Positions 58,596-64,000 of a stretch of DNA of 64,000 bases are shown here, in pieces. The notes under the pieces are model-generated. The model was not told the origin of the DNA, searched no databases, and saw only the letters and a list, made by a program, of their open reading frames with translations. Both the position numbers and the translations under genes were made by a program. This stretch comes from Ensifer adhaerens (GTDB taxonomy: Bacteria; Pseudomonadota; Alphaproteobacteria; Rhizobiales; Rhizobiaceae). Positions within the stretch are counted from its first letter, which is position 1, and the number at the start of each line of letters is the position of its first letter. The DNA lies in NCBI RefSeq assembly GCF_002940685.1, contig NZ_PNFP01000005.1, positions 124,001 to 188,000 of the forward strand, in the 5' to 3' direction.

Positions 58596-58719
58596 GAATG
58601 CCCTTGCGCGAAATGCGCTATCGGATCATTCTTCAAGCATAGAGACGGGCAAGGATTTATTTCCCATAACCGTCCGCTACCTGACTGTCGTGATGCGTTT
58701 GAACCAGGGAAAACAGGTC

Positions 58720-59238
58720 ATGTCCGAGAGAGGATTGAATACGGTCAGTTTCGCAGGACACGCGGCGTCCTCGGCACAATTCAAGACGCTCTATTCGGAA
58801 GGCATGGGACTGGTCGAGGAAACGGCCACCTATCTCGACGGACCCGGCCGCGCCGCCTCCAAGGTCCTGCCGCGCATGGCATCGGTTCTCTATGCGGCTG
58901 AATCCATGCGGCTCACCACCCGCCTGATGCAGATGGCCTCCTGGCTGCTCCTGCAGCGCGCCGTCAACAACGGCGAAATGAGCCGCGACCAGGTGATGTC
59001 GGAAAAGAGCAAGGTTCGCCTCGACAGCTTCAACGTCGACAAGTCCGCGCCCGGCTGGGCCGAACTGCCGGAATCCTTCCGCGACCTGATCGAGCGCTCG
59101 CTGCGCCTGCAGAACCGCGTCGCCCTGCTCGACCGCGAGATCTATCGCCCGAACGAGGCGGCCGCGATCGTCCCGGACAACCAGAACGGCGTCAAGGCGC
59201 AGATCAAGCTGCTGCAGACGGCCTTCGGAACGAACTGA
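58720..59238 (+). CDS. rcdA: RcdA, adaptor for CtrA proteolysis (DUF1465)
   Basis: 172 residues of the DUF1465/RcdA family, an all-helical protein that helps ClpXP degrade the cell-cycle regulator CtrA together with CpdR and PopA. Recognisable stretches are YSEGMGLVEETATYLDGPGR and VLYAAESMRLTTRLMQMASWLL, with a polar C-terminal tail. I chose ATG at 58720 over the upstream in-frame ATG at 58690. Transcribed alone, behind a CtrA-type box; a terminator follows. Confidence 0.9.
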   Translation: MSERGLNTVSFAGHAASSAQFKTLYSEGMGLVEETATYLDGPGRAASKVLPRMASVLYAAESMRLTTRLMQMASWLLLQRAVNNGEMSRDQVMSEKSKVRLDSFNVDKSAPGWAELPESFRDLIERSLRLQNRVALLDREIYRPNEAAAIVPDNQNGVKAQIKLLQTAFGTN

Positions 59239-59269
59239 GTTCGAACAAACGTTCCAACGGAATTCATGA

Positions 59270-59297
59270 AGCCCGCCGCACAACCCGGCGGGTTTCG
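59270..59297 (+). terminator. Terminator of rcdA
   Basis: Stem GCCCGCCG / CGGCGGGT followed by TTCGCTTTT, about 32 bp after the rcdA stop. Confidence 0.8.
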
Positions 59298-59709
59298 CTT
59301 TTGTGAGCGTGGCCCGGCAAGCGGGGCTTCCCCCTCCCCCTGCCTTCGTTTCGATAGAAGCAATGCCGCATCGTGCCGGCGGATGAGGATGGTCGCGGCG
59401 TGCCTTCGCCCCAGACCTGAGACTGCTTCATCCTTGGACGCTATTGTCCGAGAGCTTTATGATGCGGATGCCGGCCTTCTCCACCACGACAATCTGAGCG
59501 CTTCGCCGCTGCGACGCAGGAAAATCTTGATCGCGTCACACAGGGTGCACCGCCCCTCAGCGCCATCGCCGACTGGCACGACGAACCGCACCGCGAGGCC
59601 GTTATGCTGCCCGTCGCTGGAACAGCGATTGAGCACCAATCCCCGCAACGGCTCCACGCGGCGCAATGCCACACACCTCGCCAGGCGCGCGCCGGGACCA
59701 AAACGGCAA

Positions 59710-59736
59710 AAGCCCGGGCCAATGACCCGGGCTTTG
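59710..59736 (-). terminator. Terminator of rpmE
   Basis: Perfect stem AAAGCCCGGGC / GCCCGGGCTTT (minus strand) running into TTGCCG, 23 bp after the rpmE stop. Confidence 0.88.
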
Positions 59737-59758
59737 AAATTGCCGAAGAGGCGTTCGA

Positions 59759-59980
59759 TTAGAGGCCGAGGCCTTCGAAGCGCTTCTTGAACTTGGAGAC
59801 GCGGCCGCCGCGGTCCATGAGCTGCTGGTTGCCGCCGGTCCAGGCCGGGTGCGACTTGGGGTCGATTTCCAGGTTCATGGTGGCGCCTTCCGAACCCCAG
59901 GTCGAGCGGGTTTCGTATTCGGTGCCGTCGGTCATAACTACCTTGATGACGTGGTAGTCGGGATGGATGTCTGCCTTCAT
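59759..59980 (-). CDS. rpmE: 50S ribosomal protein L31 (cysteine-free type)
   Basis: 73-residue L31. The [24 protein letters not shown] and [27 protein letters not shown] sequence is typical of the alphaproteobacterial form. It has no cysteines, so it lacks the zinc ribbon of the C+ type. A small hairpin lies about 30 bp upstream. It is divergent from the ABC transporter gene. Confidence 0.97.
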   Translation of the reverse strand: MKADIHPDYHVIKVVMTDGTEYETRSTWGSEGATMNLEIDPKSHPAWTGGNQQLMDRGGRVSKFKKRFEGLGL

Positions 59981-60011
59981 AACGATCTTCCTAGAGTTCC
60001 AGGGTCCAATT

Positions 60012-60029
60012 GTCGCAAGGCATTGCGAC
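60012..60029 (-). promoter_or_regulatory. Hairpin in the rpmE leader
   Basis: Perfect seven-base stem GTCGCAA / TTGCGAC with a four-base loop, about 32 bp before the rpmE start. It could be a regulatory leader or protein-binding site; no known L31 leader was confirmed. Confidence 0.35.
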
Positions 60030-60186
60030 TTCGAGACCGAACACGTAAATGAAGCCGCGGACCGGCTGAACGGCCACGGCTTCCCAATTCGATGCCGTGC
60101 CTATACATCAAGGTCTGCGGGATAACAAGTGCCGCGCGGAAGACTCATGGGCAAACCCTTCCTCCGTGTTTGGCGAAAGGGGTCAA

Positions 60187-61989
60187 GTGTCGTCAAGAGA
60201 AAACCAGGCGCCAGCGCGCAAGTCCATCCGCCCGCTCGCCACGCTTCTGCCTTACCTGGCGCGCTATCGTCACCTGGTCGTCGGCGCCGGCGTTTCGCTG
60301 ATCCTTGCCGCCGTGACCACGCTCGCGCTGCCGCTCGCCGTCAGGCGCATGGTCGACAACGGCTTCTCCAGTCCCGATAGCGGTTTCATCAACACCTACT
60401 TCTCGATGCTGATGATGCTCGCCATTGTGCTCGCGCTGGCGAGTGCGGCGCGCTACTACTTCGTCATCACGCTCGGCGAGCGCATCGTCGCCGATTTGAG
60501 GCGCAACGTCTTCGATCGCGTCACTCGCCTTTCCGCCTCCTTCTTCGACGTCAACCAGTCCGGCGAGATCGTCTCGCGGCTGACCGCCGACACCACCCAG
60601 GTGAAGTCAGCCGTCGGCGCCACCGCCTCGGTCGCGCTGCGTAACCTGATCCTGTGTCTCGGGGCCATCGGCATGATGGTCTACACCAGCCCCAAGCTGT
60701 CGAGCCTGGTGCTGATCGCAATCCCCATCATCGTCTTCCCGCTCGTCGGCTTCGGCCGTTCCGTCCGCCGCCGCTCGCGCCAGGCGCAGGATACGCTCGC
60801 CACTGCATCGGCCTATGCCGGCGAGGCGATTGCCGCATCGCGCACCGTCCAGGCCTTCAACGGCGAGGCGCTTGCCAACAATCACTTCGGAGCCGCCGTC
60901 GAGGAGGCCTATGGCGCGGCGCGTTCAGCGATCAAGGCGCGCTCGGTGCTCACCGCTTTCGCCATCACCATGGTGTTCGGCAGCGTCGTCGCCGTGCTCT
61001 GGTTCGGCGCGCATGACGTGCTCTCAGGCAATCTCTCCGCCGGCACGCTCAGCCAGTTCCTGCTCTATTCGGTGTTTGCCGCCGGCAGCCTCGGCTCGCT
61101 CTCCGAAGTCTGGGGCGAACTTTCGCAGGCCGCCGGTGCCGCCGAGCGCCTCAACGAGCTGCTGACCGAAATCCCCGAGATCCAGGCTCCGGAAAATCCG
61201 GTCGCCATGCCGATCCCGGCAACCGGCGCCATCACCTTCGACGACGTTCACTTCGCCTACCCGTCGCGCCCCGACTACAAGAGCCTCAACGGCCTCAGCT
61301 TCAACATCGCGTCCGGCGAGACCGTTGCGATCGTCGGGCCGTCGGGCGCCGGCAAGAGCACCGTCTTCTCCATGCTGCTTCGCTTCTACGATCCCGCCAA
61401 GGGCGCGGTGAGCGTCGACGGCGTCGACATTCGCACCGTCGATCCGAAGGATCTGCGCGAGCGCCTCGCGATCGTGCCGCAGGATGTGACGATCTTCGCC
61501 TCGTCCGTGCATGACAACATCGCCTTCGGCATGCCCGATGCCAGCCGCGAGGCGGTGCGTGCCGCCGCCATCGCCGCGCAGGCGGACGAGTTCATCAACA
61601 GGCTCGACAAGGGCTACGACACCTATGTCGGCGAACGCGGCGTTACCCTTTCCGGCGGCCAGCGCCAGCGGATCGCAATTGCCCGCGCCATTCTCAGGAA
61701 CGCACCGGTGCTGCTTCTCGACGAAGCAACGTCCGCGCTCGACGCCGAGAGCGAAACCCTGGTCCAGAAGGCCCTCGACGGCCTGTTGCACGAGCGCACG
61801 ACCATCATCATCGCTCATCGGCTGGCAACCGTGCTGAAGGCCGATCGCATCCTGGTGCTCGATCATGGCCGCATCGTCGAGGAAGGCACGCACGCCTCCC
61901 TCATCCGCCATGGCGGGCTCTATGCCAAGCTTGCGCGCCTGCAGTTCAACCATGGCGCCGAAGCCCTGTTCGTCAACGCGCAGAGCTGA
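60187..61989 (+). CDS. ABC exporter (fused permease and ATPase, MsbA-like)
   Basis: 600 residues forming a half-transporter. Six membrane helices (about 15-310) precede an ATPase domain with Walker A GPSGAGKST, signature LSGGQRQR and Walker B VLLLDEATSALD, then the switch His in AHRLAT. Likely exports a lipid or hydrophobic compound as a homodimer. GTG at 60187 with AAAGGGG upstream is preferred over an open frame from 60097. Confidence 0.93.
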   Translation: MSSRENQAPARKSIRPLATLLPYLARYRHLVVGAGVSLILAAVTTLALPLAVRRMVDNGFSSPDSGFINTYFSMLMMLAIVLALASAARYYFVITLGERIVADLRRNVFDRVTRLSASFFDVNQSGEIVSRLTADTTQVKSAVGATASVALRNLILCLGAIGMMVYTSPKLSSLVLIAIPIIVFPLVGFGRSVRRRSRQAQDTLATASAYAGEAIAASRTVQAFNGEALANNHFGAAVEEAYGAARSAIKARSVLTAFAITMVFGSVVAVLWFGAHDVLSGNLSAGTLSQFLLYSVFAAGSLGSLSEVWGELSQAAGAAERLNELLTEIPEIQAPENPVAMPIPATGAITFDDVHFAYPSRPDYKSLNGLSFNIASGETVAIVGPSGAGKSTVFSMLLRFYDPAKGAVSVDGVDIRTVDPKDLRERLAIVPQDVTIFASSVHDNIAFGMPDASREAVRAAAIAAQADEFINRLDKGYDTYVGERGVTLSGGQRQRIAIARAILRNAPVLLLDEATSALDAESETLVQKALDGLLHERTTIIIAHRLATVLKADRILVLDHGRIVEEGTHASLIRHGGLYAKLARLQFNHGAEALFVNAQS

Positions 61990-62127
61990 ACGAACGACAA
62001 GGGCGCGAAAAGCGTCCTCCGATTTGCTGTAAAGCGGTTGCCGTCGGAAGGCCGAGCCCTATTGTAATGGGGTCCGGCCGAGGAGGCCGGCATCACTTTC
62101 TGCTGAATTGATCGGGAGGACTACCGC

Positions 62128-63120
62128 ATGGCATTCTCGCACCTGACCCGGCGCGCCACCCTGGCGCTGGGCCTGATGGCGCTATCGGCGCTGCCCTTTG
62201 GCTCGACGGCACTGGCCCAGGGCTTTCCCGACCGGCCGATTACGCTCGTCGTTCCCTTTGCCGCCGGCGGTTCCACTGACGTGGTCGCCCGCATCGTCGC
62301 GCAGAAAATGTCCGAGGACCTCGGCGAGCAGGTCATCGTCCAGAACGTTGCCGGCGCCGGCGGCAATCTCGGCGCCGACAATGTCGCCCGCGCCGATCCG
62401 GACGGCTACACGATCCTGATGGGCACCGTCGCTACCCACGCGCTCAACCCGCTGATCCTGAAGACCAAGCCCTATGATCCCGAGAAGGATTTCGCGCCGA
62501 TCGCGCTGCTCGTGGTGGTGCCCAACGTGCTGGTGGTCAACCCGGAACTGCCCGCCAAGAACGTTGCGGAACTGCTGGCGCTCCTGAAGGCCAAGCCGGA
62601 CGAGTACAGTTACGCGTCATCCGGCAACGGCACGCCGCTGCATCTCTCCGGCGAACTCTTCAAGAAGATGGCCGGCGTCAGCATGCAGCATATTCCCTAC
62701 AAGGGCGCAGGCCCGGCGCTGAACGACGTCATCGGCAACCAGGTGCCGATCATGTTCGACAACCTCCCCTCCTCCTCCAGCCACATCAAGGCGGGGACGC
62801 TCAGGGCGCTTGCCGTGACCACGGCCGAACGCGCGCCCTCCTTCCCCGATGTGCCGACGGTCGCCGAGGCGGGCATTCCGGGCTACGAGACCTACACCTG
62901 GAACGCGCTCTTCGCCCCGGCCAATACACCTCAGCCGGTCGTCGCCCGCCTCAACGAGGCGGCCAACAAGGCGCTGAAGGATCCCGCCGTCATCGAGCGC
63001 ATGAAGGAATTCAGCGCCACGATCGTCGGCTCGACGCCGGACGAACTGGCAGCCCATGTGAAGGCTGAGCTGGCGAAGTGGACGCCGGTCGTTCGCGACG
63101 CAAATGTGCAAATGGATTGA
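62128..63120 (+). CDS. Tripartite tricarboxylate transporter substrate-binding protein (Bug family)
   Basis: 330 residues. A signal peptide ends in ALAQ. The family pattern GFPDRPITLVVPFAAGGSTDVVAR and the SSGNGTPLHLSGELFKKMAG loop identify a TctC/Bug periplasmic binding protein. No TctA/TctB membrane genes are adjacent, so it is an orphan binding protein that would pair with membrane proteins encoded elsewhere. The ligand is unknown, often a carboxylate. A good GGGAGGA precedes the ATG. Confidence 0.93.
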   Translation: MAFSHLTRRATLALGLMALSALPFGSTALAQGFPDRPITLVVPFAAGGSTDVVARIVAQKMSEDLGEQVIVQNVAGAGGNLGADNVARADPDGYTILMGTVATHALNPLILKTKPYDPEKDFAPIALLVVVPNVLVVNPELPAKNVAELLALLKAKPDEYSYASSGNGTPLHLSGELFKKMAGVSMQHIPYKGAGPALNDVIGNQVPIMFDNLPSSSSHIKAGTLRALAVTTAERAPSFPDVPTVAEAGIPGYETYTWNALFAPANTPQPVVARLNEAANKALKDPAVIERMKEFSATIVGSTPDELAAHVKAELAKWTPVVRDANVQMD

Positions 63121-63207
63121 CGATCTAGCGTCGCGCGGCCTCTCATCCGTCCGGTGAGGGCTTGCCCCTATCCGCCCGGTAGGCCCCCTCATCCGGTTAC
63201 CGCCACC

Positions 63208-63233
63208 TTCTCCCCGCACGCGGGGAGAAGGGA
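63208..63233. repeat. Short palindromic repeat
   Basis: CCTTCTCCCCG and CGGGGAGAAGG with a four-base loop; a form of palindrome frequently repeated between rhizobial genes. It lies 90 bp past the Bug gene. Confidence 0.5.
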
Positions 63234-63346
63234 TCTGTGGCAACGTTGTGCCCGCCGTTTCAGCCGCGTTCTCGATACTTTGAAAGCACTGACCGACTCA
63301 GCATCCAAGCAGCTCGGCGGCAGTTGCAAACAAGAGGTTTGCGGCA

Positions 63347-63396
63347 CACTCTCCCGTCCCCTCTCCCCGCCTGCGGGGAGAGGGGACGGGAGAGTG
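63347..63396. repeat. Long perfect palindrome (24-bp arms, 2-bp loop)
   Basis: The arms are exact complements over 24 bases separated by CT, one of the longest perfect hairpins possible in this window. It lies between two convergent genes (ends at 63120 and 63417), consistent with a bidirectional transcription stop or a repetitive extragenic palindrome. The core is GTCCCCTCTCCCCGC. Confidence 0.8.
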
Positions 63397-63416
63397 GCTA
63401 CTCTGGACGCCGCAGA

Positions 63417-64000
63417 TCAAAGACCCGCAGCCCCCCGCCCCGCCGCGCGGCCGGAAAAGATGCAGCCACCGAGGAAGGTGCCCTCGAGCGCGTTGTAGCC
63501 GTGCATGCCGCCGCCGCCGAAACCGGCGACCTCGCCGGCAGCAAAGAGACCCGGTACCGGTTCGCCCGATTGCTCCAGCACCTGGCCCGACAGATTTGTT
63601 TGAAGCCCGCCGAGTGTCTTGCGCGTGAGGATATGCAGGCGAACGGCGATGAGCGGTCCGGCCTTGGGGTCGAGCAGCCGATGCGGCTTGGCGGTGCGCA
63701 GCAGCCGGTCGCCGCGATAGGCGCGCGCACCGCGGATCGCGGTCACCTGCGCGTCCTTGGAGAACGGGTTGGTGATCTCGCGGTCGCGCGCCTCGATCTG
63801 CTGCCGCAGGTGCTCCAGCGACAGCCGGTTCTCGCCGGTCAGCGCATTCATCGCCGGCACGAGATCTTCGAGCCGGTCGCGCACGATGAAGTCCTCGCCC
63901 CGGTCCATGAAGGCCTGCACCGGTCCCGGCGGGTTCTTGCCGAGCCGCTTTAAGAGAAGCGATATGCTCTTGCCGGTGAGATCGGGATTCTGCTCGGAGC
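63417..64000 (-). CDS. FAD-binding dehydrogenase, C-terminal part (runs off the window)
   Basis: The frame is open to the window edge, so only about the last 194 residues are visible. The end resembles the C-terminal domain of FAD-dependent fumarate reductase/KstD-like dehydrogenases: PGLFAAGEVAGFGGGGMHGYNALEGTFLGG is the second FAD-binding signature. The upstream part NPPGPVQAFMDRGEDFIV fits the same family. The substrate cannot be stated. Confidence 0.85.
   Translation of the reverse strand, partial: SEQNPDLTGKSISLLLKRLGKNPPGPVQAFMDRGEDFIVRDRLEDLVPAMNALTGENRLSLEHLRQQIEARDREITNPFSKDAQVTAIRGARAYRGDRLLRTAKPHRLLDPKAGPLIAVRLHILTRKTLGGLQTNLSGQVLEQSGEPVPGLFAAGEVAGFGGGGMHGYNALEGTFLGGCIFSGRAAGRGAAGL

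Larger units (their letters stand above)
58366..58719 (+). promoter_or_regulatory. rcdA upstream region with two CtrA boxes and a terminator
   Basis: 354 bp without a protein gene. It contains perfect CtrA-type sites at 58407-58421 and 58581-58595, a structured stretch at 58430-58482 and an intrinsic terminator at 58519-58545 (separate entries). Confidence 0.6.
59239..59758. other. Region between rcdA and rpmE
   Basis: 520 bp between convergent genes. It holds the rcdA terminator (59270-59296) and the rpmE terminator (59710-59736). Several short open frames exist, including a Cys-containing 71-codon frame on the minus strand (59457-59672), but none is recognisable or has good supporting signals. 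Confidence 0.5.

Noticed and set aside
59457-59672. A 71-codon minus-strand frame with several cysteines between rcdA and rpmE
   Set aside because: It has a weak GAGG-like signal before a GTG but no recognisable family or codon pattern; kept only as a possibility.

Overview
This 64 kb window reads as chromosome of an alphaproteobacterium of the Rhizobiaceae, most likely Sinorhizobium/Ensifer. The grounds are the high GC content, the Tol-Pal/ruv/sqdBDC gene neighbourhood, a serC-type RNA leader, DUF1127/DUF1192/DUF4164 small proteins, rcdA (a CtrA-degradation adaptor limited to alphaproteobacteria) and rhizobial palindromic repeats. Almost everything is core metabolism and cell envelope. I see no rRNA, tRNA, IS element, prophage or CRISPR array.

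Layout. (1) 0.1-8 kb: purA, a DMT exporter, a chemotaxis receptor, a GNAT enzyme and the serine pathway pair serC-serA behind a two-hairpin leader. (2) 8.2-10 kb: two paralogous outer-membrane beta-barrel genes, each with a perfect TTAA-N7-TTAA (CtrA-type) box upstream. (3) 10.3-21 kb: an envelope block on the minus strand, tolQ-tolR-tolA-tolB-pal-(terminator)-cpoB-tilS-ftsH-glmM. (4) 21.4-24.5 kb: a stand-alone LigD polymerase domain and a tetR-haloalkane dehalogenase operon with a perfect 24-bp operator-like palindrome, lying between tolQ and its usual partner ybgC. (5) 24.6-27.6 kb: sqdB-sqdD-sqdC, the sulfolipid (SQDG) operon, with 4-bp overlaps. (6) 27.7-34 kb: cupin, phosphoesterase, ruvB, ruvA, ruvC, an LLM oxidoreductase, a HAD phosphatase and yebC. 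(7) 34-39.7 kb: an MBL-fold protein and an RND efflux pair. (8) 40-44.4 kb: ymdB, 5-formyl-THF cyclo-ligase, three small regulators, a probable 6S RNA, zapA and a coiled-coil partner. (9) 44.8-51 kb: tkt, gap, a glycolipid-binding-domain gene, pgk and class I aldolase. (10) 51-64 kb: PhzF, a TetR-MFS pair, a cyclase-TolB-TPR protein, MFS, DUF1192, rcdA, rpmE, an ABC exporter, a Bug-type binding protein and the C-terminal part of an FAD dehydrogenase cut by the window end.

How it fits together: the densest theme is envelope and cell division (Tol-Pal, FtsH, GlmM, outer-membrane barrels, ZapA, RcdA). Several of these genes carry CtrA-type sites, so part of the window looks like a CtrA regulon. 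The most novel-looking items are a structured, terminator-ended candidate small RNA between two perfect CtrA boxes upstream of rcdA, the electrophile-sensor-like TetR driving a haloalkane dehalogenase, and the polymerase-only LigD with a linker-like N-terminus. No wholly new multi-gene system is evident. All functional calls rest on recognised motifs and family memory, not on database searches.
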